A model generated the notes under the pieces. That model searched no databases and was not told where the DNA came from. It saw only the letters and a list, made by a program, of their open reading frames with translations. Positions 57,154-64,000 of a stretch of 64,000 bases of DNA are shown in pieces. The stretch covers positions 2,545,501 to 2,609,500 of the forward strand of contig NZ_FJUR01000001.1 of assembly GCF_900067135.1 (NCBI RefSeq). Reading direction: 5' to 3'. A program made the translations under genes and the position numbers. Source of the stretch: Rhizobium sp. 9140. GTDB lineage: Bacteria > Pseudomonadota > Alphaproteobacteria > Rhizobiales > Rhizobiaceae. Position 1 is the first letter of the stretch, and every line of letters begins with the position of its first letter.

Positions 57154-59667
57154 TTACTTCCGCGGCACCTTCGGAACCGTCCGGCCCTTGCGGGGCGAGG
57201 CGTCAGCGCCGCTGTCCTTGGCCGCCGTCGCGTCCGCGTCGTCGGACTTCGCCTTCTTCGGCTTCGGCCCGGTGTCGGCACCCACGGTTTCCATTTCGGC
57301 AGCCTTGGCGGCCTTGGTCGGCTTGCGGGGCTTCTGCTCCACCTCGGCCTTCGGCTTGATGCGCGCCGTCTCCGAGATCGTCTCGAGGATAAGCCCCTTC
57401 TTGCCATCCGGCTTCAGACCGACGGTAACCTTGACGACGCCACCCTTCTTAAGCTTGCCGAACAGGATCTCCTCGGCGAGCGGCTTCTTGATGTGCTCCT
57501 GGATCACGCGAGACAGCGGACGGGCGCCCATCTTCTCGTCGTAGCCCTTGTCGGACAGCCAGGCGATCGCGTCCTCGTGCAGGTCGAACGTGACGTTGCG
57601 TTCCGACAGCTGGGTTTCCAGCTGCATGACGAACTTCTGCACGACCTGATGGATGACCGGCGTCGGCAGCGAGCCGAACGGGATCACCGCATCCAGACGG
57701 TTGCGGAACTCGGGCGTGAACAGGCGGTTCAGCGCCTCCACATCCTCGCCCTCGCGCTTGGACGAGCCGAAGCCGAAAGCGGCCTTGGCCATGTCGGACG
57801 CGCCCGCATTGGTCGTCATGATCAGGATGACGTTGCGGAAGTCGATCTTCTTGCCGTTATGGTCCGTCAGCTGGCCATGATCCATGACCTGCAACAGGAT
57901 GTTGAACAGGTCCGGATGCGCCTTCTCGATTTCATCGAGCAGCAGAACCGAATGCGGATGCTGGTCGATGCCATCCGTCAGGAGGCCGCCCTGGTCGAAG
58001 CCGACATAGCCGGGAGGTGCGCCGAGCAGTCGAGAAACCGTGTGGCGTTCCATATATTCCGACATGTCGAAGCGCAGCAGTTCCACGCCGAGCGAGGCCG
58101 CGAGCTGCTTCGCCACCTCCGTCTTGCCCACGCCCGTCGGCCCGGAGAAGACGTAGGAACCGATCGGCTTGTTCGGCTCGCGAAGACCCGCCCGCGCCAG
58201 CTTGATGGCCGACGACAGCGCCTCGATGGCGAGGTCCTGACCGTAGACGACCGAGCGCAGTTCCTTTTCGAGGTTGGCGAGAACGGTCTCGTCGTCCTTC
58301 GAAACGGTCTTGGGCGGAATGCGGGCCATCGTCGCGATGGTGGCCTCGATTTCCTTCTCGGTGATCAGCTTGCGGCGCTTGTTCAGCGGCAGCAGCATCT
58401 GGGCCGCACCGGTCTCGTCGATCACGTCGATCGCCTTGTCCGGCAGCTTGCGGTCGTTGATGTAGCGGGCCGAAAGCTCGACGGCGGACTTGATGGCCTC
58501 GTTCGAGTATTTCAGCTTGTGATAGTCCTCGAAGTAGGGCTTCAGGCCCTTCATGATCTCGATCGTGTCGTCGATGGTCGGCTCCACCACGTCGATCTTC
58601 TGGAAGCGGCGCACCAGCGCCCGGTCCTTCTCGAAGAACTGGCGGTACTCCTTGTACGTGGTCGAGCCGATGCAGCGGATCGCCCCGGAGGACAGAGCCG
58701 GCTTCAGGAGGTTCGACGCATCCATGGCGCCACCCGACGTCGCACCCGCACCGATGACGGTATGGATTTCGTCGATGAACAGCACGGCGCCCGGATACTG
58801 CTCAAGCTCCTTGACGACCTGCTTCAGACGCTCTTCGAAATCGCCGCGATAGCGGGTGCCGGCCAGCAGCGTACCCATGTCGAGCGAGAAGATCGTCGCG
58901 TCCTGCAACGCTTCCGGCACCTTCTTCTCGACAATGCGCTTGGCGAGGCCCTCGGCGATCGCCGTCTTGCCGACGCCCGGATCGCCCACATAGAGCGGGT
59001 TGTTCTTGGAGCGGCGGCACAGGACCTGAATCGTGCGGTTGACCTCGGTATGACGGCCGATCAGCGGGTCGATCTTGCCGACCTTCGCCTTCTCGTTGAG
59101 GTTGACGCAGTAGGCGGTCAGCGCGTCCTGCGGCTTCTTCTGCCCGCCCTCTTCCTGGTCCCGCGCAGACTTCGGCGCCTCGTCGGTATCCTCGACGCCG
59201 CGCGGCGTGCGCGCTTCCGAAGCGCCCGGCCGCTTGCCGATGCCGTGGCTGATGAAGTTGACCGCATCGTAGCGCGTCATTTCCTGCTCCTGCAGGAAAT
59301 AGGCCGCATGGCTTTCTCGCTCGGCGAAAATGGCAACGAGCACGTTCGCGCCCGTCACTTCCTCGCGGCCGGAAGACTGCACGTGGATGACCGCGCGCTG
59401 GATGACGCGCTGGAAGCCGGCCGTCGGCTTGCTATCCTCGTCATACCCGGTGATCAGGTTGCCGAGTTCGTTGTCGACATAGTCGGACACCGTCTTGCGC
59501 AGGGCGTCGAGATTGACGTTGCAGGCGCCCATCACGGCAGCCGCATCGCCGTCGTCGATCAGCGCCAGCAGCAGGTGTTCGAGTGTCGCATATTCGTGGT
59601 GGCGCTCGTTGGCCAGCGTGAGAGCCTGGTGCAGCGCCTTTTCAAGGCTTGTTGAAAATGTTGGCAC
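57154..59667 (-). CDS. clpA: ATP-dependent Clp protease ATP-binding subunit ClpA
   Basis: 837 aa AAA+ unfoldase. N-domain of two Clp repeats to about residue 145, then NBD1 with Walker A GDPGVGKTAIAEGLA and Walker B AVLFIDEIHTV, and NBD2 with Walker A GPTGVGKTEVAKQLA and Walker B VLLLDEIEKAH. The ClpP-binding loop is close to GFGSS. The last about 70 residues form a low-complexity tail rich in Lys, Ala, Pro and Asp (KPKKAKSDDADATAAKD...). E. coli ClpA has 758 aa. It is directly downstream of clpS, separated by 9 bases, so both are cotranscribed. ClpS delivers N-degron substrates. Confidence 0.95.
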   Translation of the reverse strand: MPTFSTSLEKALHQALTLANERHHEYATLEHLLLALIDDGDAAAVMGACNVNLDALRKTVSDYVDNELGNLITGYDEDSKPTAGFQRVIQRAVIHVQSSGREEVTGANVLVAIFAERESHAAYFLQEQEMTRYDAVNFISHGIGKRPGASEARTPRGVEDTDEAPKSARDQEEGGQKKPQDALTAYCVNLNEKAKVGKIDPLIGRHTEVNRTIQVLCRRSKNNPLYVGDPGVGKTAIAEGLAKRIVEKKVPEALQDATIFSLDMGTLLAGTRYRGDFEERLKQVVKELEQYPGAVLFIDEIHTVIGAGATSGGAMDASNLLKPALSSGAIRCIGSTTYKEYRQFFEKDRALVRRFQKIDVVEPTIDDTIEIMKGLKPYFEDYHKLKYSNEAIKSAVELSARYINDRKLPDKAIDVIDETGAAQMLLPLNKRRKLITEKEIEATIATMARIPPKTVSKDDETVLANLEKELRSVVYGQDLAIEALSSAIKLARAGLREPNKPIGSYVFSGPTGVGKTEVAKQLAASLGVELLRFDMSEYMERHTVSRLLGAPPGYVGFDQGGLLTDGIDQHPHSVLLLDEIEKAHPDLFNILLQVMDHGQLTDHNGKKIDFRNVILIMTTNAGASDMAKAAFGFGSSKREGEDVEALNRLFTPEFRNRLDAVIPFGSLPTPVIHQVVQKFVMQLETQLSERNVTFDLHEDAIAWLSDKGYDEKMGARPLSRVIQEHIKKPLAEEILFGKLKKGGVVKVTVGLKPDGKKGLILETISETARIKPKAEVEQKPRKPTKAAKAAEMETVGADTGPKPKKAKSDDADATAAKDSGADASPRKGRTVPKVPRK

Positions 59668-59676
59668 GTCGGATCC

Positions 59677-60027
59677 TCATTTCTTTTCCATGACGCATTG
59701 CAGCGGGTGCTGATGCTGGCGGGCGAAATCCATCACCTGCGTCACTTTGGTTTCGGCGACTTCGTAGGTAAAGACGCCGCATTCCCCGACGCCGTGATTG
59801 TGGACACTCAGCATGATCAGTGTCGCCGCCTCGGTATCCTTCTGGAAGAAACGCTCCAGCACGTGGATCACGAACTCCATCGGCGTATAGTCGTCGTTCA
59901 GAAGCAGGACGCGGTACAGGCTCGGCTTCTTGGTCTGTGTCTTCGTCCGGGTGATGACCGAGGTGCCGCGATTGGAATCACCATTCCCATCGCCACTCTT
60001 GGCCATCCGGATCGGCAGAGCGATCAT
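59677..60027 (-). CDS. clpS: ClpS adaptor protein
   Basis: 116 aa. N-degron adaptor for ClpA. Core [24 protein letters not shown] with the Asn-Asp residues that hold the substrate alpha-amino group, then a helix and [37 protein letters not shown]. The N-terminal extension (first 35 residues) is flexible. Start ATG at 60027; ATG at 60006 is an alternative. Ends 9 bases before the clpA start. Confidence 0.95.
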   Translation of the reverse strand: MIALPIRMAKSGDGNGDSNRGTSVITRTKTQTKKPSLYRVLLLNDDYTPMEFVIHVLERFFQKDTEAATLIMLSVHNHGVGECGVFTYEVAETKVTQVMDFARQHQHPLQCVMEKK

Positions 60028-60242
60028 TCGTCTTCATTCCCTCGTGGGGTCACAAAGCTTGGGAGCCCATTGCGACCATTCCATGACACATCCAGATAGT
60101 GTGTCTCGCAGCGATTTTAAGCCCGTTCCGTTCCACTGCAACGATATTCGAACCGCGCCTTTAAGTTTGATCGCTTTTGTCGTCGTCCGCGAGAAAGCAG
60201 AACGGCAAAAGCGGGTCCAGGCACATATGGGGACGATCCGGA

Positions 60243-60280
60243 CACAAAAAAGCCGGCCGCGGCACCCCGCAGCCGGCTTT
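60243..60280 (-). terminator. Intrinsic terminator of the phasin gene
   Basis: Stem AAAGCCGGC / GCCGGCTTT extended by inner pairs GCGG / CCGC around loop CACC (60248-60280). On the minus strand it is followed by TTTTTTGTGTCC. It lies 39 bases after the phasin stop. Confidence 0.85.
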
Positions 60281-60318
60281 CGTCATCTCGAAGGGGTACG
60301 AGCCCTGTGTGGCGCCGA

Positions 60319-60702
60319 TCAGACGGCGGCGGACTTTGCGGCCGAAGCAGCAGCTTTCGTCGCCGTCTGCATGGCATTCGCGGCCTGCGCCATCGGCGCT
60401 TCGTAAGGCTTGTAGCTGTCCTTGGCGAGATCCGTATACATGCCGCCGAGCTTGGTGGCTTCGGAGACGTATCCCTCGTAGGACGATTTCAGGAAGGAGG
60501 TCTGCAACTCGACGGCGGCCTCGATGCTGCGCACGCCGGTCAGCTTCTGCATATGCGCCACACTGTCCTCGAAGCTCTTCTTGGAATATTCCGCCGCTTC
60601 CATGGCAATCGCCTGGAAACCATTGGTGATCGTCGCATAGCTGTTGGTCATGGTTTCCATGGCGTCTTTGCCGGCAAAACCGGCATTCGAGAAGTTGAAC
60701 AT
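60319..60702 (-). CDS. phaP: Phasin-family protein
   Basis: 127 aa from the ATG at 60702 (MFNFSNAGFAGKDAME), which has AGGAGG seven bases upstream; an ATG two codons earlier has no room for a ribosome-binding site. The protein is all helical with the phasin core SFEDSVAHMQKLTGVRSIEAAVELQTSFLKSSYEGYV, and its C-terminus is Ala/Lys-rich. Phasins coat polyhydroxybutyrate granules. A strong promoter with a TGC-N3-GCA palindrome lies upstream. Whether it is PhaP1 or PhaP2 cannot be decided. Confidence 0.9.
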   Translation of the reverse strand: MFNFSNAGFAGKDAMETMTNSYATITNGFQAIAMEAAEYSKKSFEDSVAHMQKLTGVRSIEAAVELQTSFLKSSYEGYVSEATKLGGMYTDLAKDSYKPYEAPMAQAANAMQTATKAAASAAKSAAV

Positions 60703-60733
60703 GCGCATTCCTCCTGATGTCTTTGGTCCCTAA

Positions 60734-60762
60734 AGTTTAGGTGCAGTGCACAATAAAGTCAA
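60734..60762 (-). promoter_or_regulatory. Phasin promoter with embedded operator
   Basis: On the minus strand TTGACT (60757-60762) and TAAACT (60734-60739) have an exact 17-base spacer, a good sigma-70 match. The palindrome GTGCACTGCAC (60741-60751) fills the spacer; it contains TGC-N3-GCA, the class of site bound by the PHB-responsive repressor PhaR. The predicted transcript starts near 60727, about 25 bases before the ATG. Repression by PhaR is inferred from motif and target gene. Confidence 0.75.
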
Positions 60763-60817
60763 GTTTTGGCACTGCATCGCACCATTTCGTGATTCACAGA
60801 ACCTCGTTGGGCGGGCA

Positions 60818-60851
60818 CGAAAAAGCCCGGCGGGCATCGGCCCGCCGGGCT
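60818..60851 (-). terminator. Intrinsic terminator of the DUF3126 gene
   Basis: Perfect 12-bp stem AGCCCGGCGGGC / GCCCGCCGGGCT with loop ATCG (60824-60851). On the minus strand it is followed by TTTTCGTGCC. It lies 37 bases after the gene at 60889. Confidence 0.9.
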
Positions 60852-60888
60852 GAAATGTCATTCGCATCCGTCGGTTGAGGCGAGAACC

Positions 60889-61092
60889 TCAGAGATCTAT
60901 ATCGAGGATCGCCATGGAGAAGCTGAACGACAGTTCTCCGTCTTCCTCGTCGCGAAACACCACACCCAGGAACTCGTCTCCGAGATAGACCTCGGCCGAC
61001 TCGTCCTTCTTGGGACGGGCCTTGACGACGATCTGCGGGTTGAAAATGCGCTTGAAGTAGGCTTCGAGTTTCTTGATGTCTTCAGGCTTCAA
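60889..61092 (-). CDS. DUF3126 protein
   Basis: 67 aa from a TTG start at 61092, preceded by AGGAGACACGAC; longer ATG-initiated versions upstream have poor ribosome-binding sites. The whole protein matches DUF3126: KPEDIKKLEAYFKRIFNPQIVVKARPKKDESAEVYLGDEFLGV and a C-terminus that ends with FSMAILDIDL. Function unknown, common in Rhizobiales, cytoplasmic. Between cysE and the phasin on the same strand with its own terminator. Confidence 0.88.
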   Translation of the reverse strand: MKPEDIKKLEAYFKRIFNPQIVVKARPKKDESAEVYLGDEFLGVVFRDEEDGELSFSFSMAILDIDL

Positions 61093-61231
61093 GTCGTGTC
61101 TCCTAGCAGTTTTCGAGTGCGGCGCTTCTCTCATGAAGCCGCAGCGGGTGTAAACCCTGCATCAACAGCGATTGCAGCCGCTACACATAAGTGGTGCAGG
61201 GAGCGCAGGTTCCCTAGAAAAGCGTCAGGCT

Positions 61232-62071
61232 TCAGATCTCGAAGCTTTGCAGCACCTGGTCCATCGAGCGCGACGGCTCCGAGCAGCCCGCCTCTCCCAC
61301 GACCCGCGCGGGAACGCCGGCAACGGTTACCTTCGGCGGAACCGGCTTCAATACCACGGAACCTGCCGCGACACGCGAACACTGGCCGACATGGATATTG
61401 CCGAGGATCTTTGCGCCCGCGCCGATCAGCACGCCATTGCCGATCTTCGGATGCCGGTCGCTGCCCTCCTTGCCGGTGCCGCCCAACGTCACCCCGTGCA
61501 GGATCGAGACATTGTCGCCAATCACGGCGGTTTCACCGACGACGAGGCCGGTGGCATGATCGAGGAAGATCCCCTTGCCGATCCGCGCGCCGGGGTTGAT
61601 GTCGGTCTGGAAGACCGAGGACGAGCGGCTTTGCAGGTAGAGCGCCAGATCGCGCCGTCCGCGCAGGAGCAGCCAATGGGCCAGCCGATGGGTCTGGATG
61701 GCGTGGAAACCCTTGAAGTAGAGGATGACCTCCATGAAGCGGGTGCAGGCGGGGTCGCGGTCGTAGACGGCCTGGATATCGACGCGCAGGATACCCGCCC
61801 AGTCCGGCCAGTCTTCCGCCATGTCCAGAAAGGCCTGCCGAATCAGGCTCGCATCGAGATCCGCATGGTCGAGCCGCTGCCCGATCCGGTGAATGACGCT
61901 TTCCTCCAGCGAGCGCTGGTTGATGATCGTGGAATAGAAGAATGCAGCGAGCATCGGCTCTTGAAGCGCGGCATGCCGCGCCTCGTCCTGCAGGCTGTCC
62001 CAGATCGGGTCCATCGTCTTGACGGTATCGTTCGCACGCATGTCCGTGATCATGTCAGTCCTGGCGACCAT
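61232..62071 (-). CDS. cysE: Serine O-acetyltransferase
   Basis: 279 aa from the ATG at 62071, with AAGGAG upstream. Forms O-acetylserine for cysteine synthesis. N-terminal helical domain to about residue 150, then left-handed beta-helix with the catalytic His in LDHATGLVVGETAVIGD and SILHGVTLGGTG; GSDRHPKIGNGVLIGAGAKILG follows. The C-terminal tail (SEPSRSMDQVLQSFEI) ends in Ile, which lets it insert into CysK in the cysteine synthase complex. Confidence 0.95.
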   Translation of the reverse strand: MVARTDMITDMRANDTVKTMDPIWDSLQDEARHAALQEPMLAAFFYSTIINQRSLEESVIHRIGQRLDHADLDASLIRQAFLDMAEDWPDWAGILRVDIQAVYDRDPACTRFMEVILYFKGFHAIQTHRLAHWLLLRGRRDLALYLQSRSSSVFQTDINPGARIGKGIFLDHATGLVVGETAVIGDNVSILHGVTLGGTGKEGSDRHPKIGNGVLIGAGAKILGNIHVGQCSRVAAGSVVLKPVPPKVTVAGVPARVVGEAGCSEPSRSMDQVLQSFEI

Positions 62072-62243
62072 GTCGCACTCCTTCGCGGCCGCATATTGCC
62101 TGCGGATGGGGTTCTCAGGGTCCGTTTGGAAACCGGAACGACCTCTCCGGTTTTCCAGACAGGCCATCTTCACAATAGGGCAGTTCCGCGCGATTTTAAA
62201 TGGGGGGCGCGGGCCTTCTTCGGTCCAGCCATGATCCCCCGTC

Positions 62244-63032
62244 CTAGTCGTGCGGCTCGTTCTCCGCCAGAAACACCAGAACCGCCGCCTTGAACACCCG
62301 GTCGCCGACGGCGAGCATATGGTCGCGGTTGGGAATATCGATCGCGGTGGCGCGCGGCATCAGCGCGGCCAGCGCCTGCCCCGAGCCGGCAATGTCGTCC
62401 TTCGTCCCCACGCCGATCAGCGTCGGCACGTCGATCCGGCCCATCTCGGCCTCTGTCAGAAGCTCGCGCGACGTCGCGATGCAGGCGGCAAGGGCTTTCC
62501 TGTCGCTCTTCGTCTGGTCGGCGAACATGCGGAACATCCGCCCGCGCTCATGGGTGACATCGTCGAGCGACGGCGCCAGCAGCGCGTCCGCGATCGGGTC
62601 CCAGTCGCCTACCCCCGTCACCATGCCGATCCCGAGGCCGCCCAGCACCAGTGTGCGCACCCGGTCGGGATGGGACAATGCTAGAAACGCCGACACCCGC
62701 GCACCCATCGAATAGCCCATCACATGTGCGGAGCCGAGCCCGAGATGGGTCAACAGCGCGACCGCATCGCCCGCCATGGCGTCGGGATGGTAGAGGGCGG
62801 GATCGGTCGGCTTGCTGCTGGCGCCGTGGCCGCGATTGTCGAGCGCGATCACCCGGTAGCCGGCGTCGCCCAGCGTCTTCAGCCAGCCGGGAAACACCCA
62901 GTTGACGCTTGCCGACGAGGCGAAGCCATGGATCAGCAGCACCGGCACGCCGGCCGGATCTCCCGCATCGAAGAAAGCGATATCGAGCCCCTCATGGCGG
63001 AAGCTCGAAAATGGTGGCGGCGACAGATCCAT
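62244..63032 (-). CDS. Alpha/beta hydrolase
   Basis: 262 aa from the ATG at 63032 (MDLSPPPFSSFRHEG). Alpha/beta-hydrolase fold with oxyanion-hole LLIHGFASSASVNW, DNRGHGASSKP, the nucleophile Ser in VMGYSMGAR, and the acid/His pair in VPTLIGVGTKDDIAGSG and IPNRDHMLAV. Related to ring-cleavage product hydrolases and thioesterases, but specificity is not clear. Divergent from the zinc-finger gene across 213 bases. Confidence 0.87.
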   Translation of the reverse strand: MDLSPPPFSSFRHEGLDIAFFDAGDPAGVPVLLIHGFASSASVNWVFPGWLKTLGDAGYRVIALDNRGHGASSKPTDPALYHPDAMAGDAVALLTHLGLGSAHVMGYSMGARVSAFLALSHPDRVRTLVLGGLGIGMVTGVGDWDPIADALLAPSLDDVTHERGRMFRMFADQTKSDRKALAACIATSRELLTEAEMGRIDVPTLIGVGTKDDIAGSGQALAALMPRATAIDIPNRDHMLAVGDRVFKAAVLVFLAENEPHD

Positions 63033-63245
63033 CTCAGCGGGTCCCCTGATGTCATCCGTCTCCTTTACTGCCCGCCGCCGCGCGGAAAAACCCCGTGCGG
63101 TGCAAAAAACGCGGTTGCGCGCCGGCAATCGTCTACCTTTTTCCACCGAACCGGCCTAATGTCCGCTCCGAAAGCGCCCGGACCGGTTTTCCGGGGCCAG
63201 CGCGCCAGACAGACGCGACATTCAGACGAGACAGTGGAGAACGAC

Positions 63246-63491
63246 ATGGCCGGGCACGGTATTCCTCATTTCCAGAACGATGGCGGTCACGCGGTGATCG
63301 AGGTCGGCGTCAAGGAATTCATGTGCACCGGCGCTTCCGTGCCCTACGATCATCCGCATATCTATCTCGACATGGGCGACGACAACGAGAAGGTCTGTTC
63401 CTACTGCTCGACCCTCTTCCGCTTCAACGGCGCGCTGAAGATGGATGAGACACGGCCGACCGGCTGCCTGTTCCAGACCAAGGCGGCCTGA
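63246..63491 (+). CDS. Small zinc-finger protein (CHCC type, NDUFS6-like)
   Basis: 81 aa from the ATG at 63246. One zinc-binding domain: Cys in EFMCTGASVPYDHPHIYLDM with a His cluster, then EKVCSYCSTLF (CxxC). The Cys-His-Cys-Cys arrangement matches the zinc-finger domain related to the NDUFS6 accessory subunit of complex I. Alphaproteobacterial members are often described only as zinc-finger domain-containing protein. It is 13 bases upstream of the FAD monooxygenase, possibly cotranscribed with it. Confidence 0.88.
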   Translation: MAGHGIPHFQNDGGHAVIEVGVKEFMCTGASVPYDHPHIYLDMGDDNEKVCSYCSTLFRFNGALKMDETRPTGCLFQTKAA

Positions 63492-63504
63492 CGGCCTCGC
63501 ACCG

Positions 63505-64000
63505 TGGCGAATCCGGCACCCGGATCCGACGTTAGCCTCACCATCGCGGACCTGCCGGAAAAGCGTTTGCCTGACACGCGCACACCCATCACCGTGGTCG
63601 GAGCCGGTATTGCCGGCCTCACCGCAGCCCTGTCGCTCGCAGCCAAGGGCTTCGAGGTCGATATCGTCGAGCGGGCGGCAAACCTTGAGGAGGTCGGCGC
63701 CGGCTTGCAGCTTTCGCCAAACGCGACGCGCATTCTCGAAGCTCTCGGCCTGACCGCAAAGCTGCAGCTCCATTGGGTGGAGCCATCGGAGATCCGCCTC
63801 GTCGATGGCCGCAGCCTCCGGCCGATCGCGAAGGTTCCGGCCGGCGCCTTCGCCCGCACACGCTGGCAGGCGCCATACGCCGTCATTGCGCGTTCCGCTC
63901 TCCAGGGCGCATTGGCAGATGCGGTGCGCGCCCACCCGCGCTGCCGCCTGTATCTGGACACGGCCATTTGCGATGCAACGCCGGCGTCTCTCTCCGCCAT
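63505..64000 (+). CDS. FAD-dependent monooxygenase (3' end outside window)
   Basis: About 165 codons from a GTG at 63505, with the rest beyond the window. After a 25-residue leader comes the FAD-binding motif TVVGAGIAGLTAALSLAAKG and DIVERA, then EEVGAGLQLSPNATRILEALGL, and AVIARSALQGALADAV, which is typical of the salicylate hydroxylase/UbiH-like class A flavin monooxygenases. No ATG is available, so the start could also be a TTG near 63570 just before PDTRTPITVVGAG. Substrate cannot be predicted. Confidence 0.85.

Noticed and set aside
57067..59655. Plus-strand open frame of 862 codons
   Set aside because: It is exactly antisense to clpA; composition (Arg, Asp, His, Leu-rich, no domains) is typical of a GC-rich shadow frame.

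Overview
The window is a high-G+C chromosomal stretch from an alphaproteobacterium, most likely of the family Rhizobiaceae (Rhizobium/Agrobacterium/Ensifer/Shinella-type). The evidence is gene content and order: petABC near trmL and hemF; an rpsB-tsf-pyrH-frr-uppS-cdsA-rseP-bamA-lpxD-fabZ-lpxA-lpxI-lpxB run without dxr; a ClpA with a Lys/Ala-rich tail; EipB, DUF3126, DUF2865 and phasin genes; and rhizobial palindromic intergenic repeats. I see no tRNA, rRNA, CRISPR array, insertion sequence, prophage or plasmid gene. It is almost entirely core genome.

Layout. 1-2498: cytochrome bc1 operon petA-petB-petC (petC cut by the window edge). 2963-8895: a membrane endonuclease/exonuclease/phosphatase-family protein, two ABC exporters in tandem, a possible 23-codon ORF, and trmL. 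8892-10668: a small conserved-looking gene, hemF and a BON-domain gene. 10869-15230: an MCE/Mla-type lipid transport operon (mlaE with STAS domain, mlaF, mlaD, auxiliary lipoprotein). 15415-18529: an enolase-superfamily dipeptide epimerase converging on an MFS transporter, then an LpxH-like phosphatase. 18701-25311: malic enzyme-phosphotransacetylase fusion, a DUF2865 exported protein, a TolB-like propeller and an LtaS-type phosphoglycerol transferase. 25597-31275: chemoreceptor, DUF1003 protein, class II DAHP synthase, and a LysR regulator divergent from a small ORF across a 12-bp perfect inverted repeat. 31245-35127: gor, DUF2059, rpiA, gph. 35215-48957: the large minus-strand envelope/translation cluster, lpxB back to rpsB. 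49161-56884: eipB, then ridA-GDPD-GNAT-HIT, a membrane protein, azlCD and a Bcr/CflA-type MFS pump. 57154-60702: clpA, clpS and a phasin. 60889-64000: DUF3126, cysE, an alpha/beta hydrolase, a small zinc-finger protein and a truncated FAD monooxygenase.

How the genes work together. The cluster at 35215-48957 couples early translation factors (S2, EF-Ts, UMP kinase, RRF) to envelope assembly: undecaprenyl-PP and CDP-diacylglycerol synthesis, site-2 protease, BamA and the early lipid A pathway LpxA/LpxD/LpxI/LpxB with FabZ. The Mla operon, EipB, the LtaS-like enzyme and the BON protein are also envelope functions. ClpS-ClpA supply N-end-rule proteolysis.

The most interesting signals are regulatory: a TGC-N3-GCA palindrome lying exactly between the -35 and -10 of the phasin promoter, with a longer relative at 2892-2910; the LysR/small-ORF divergon; and an rpsB leader with a hairpin that has an alternative pairing partner. 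I found no convincing large undescribed system.
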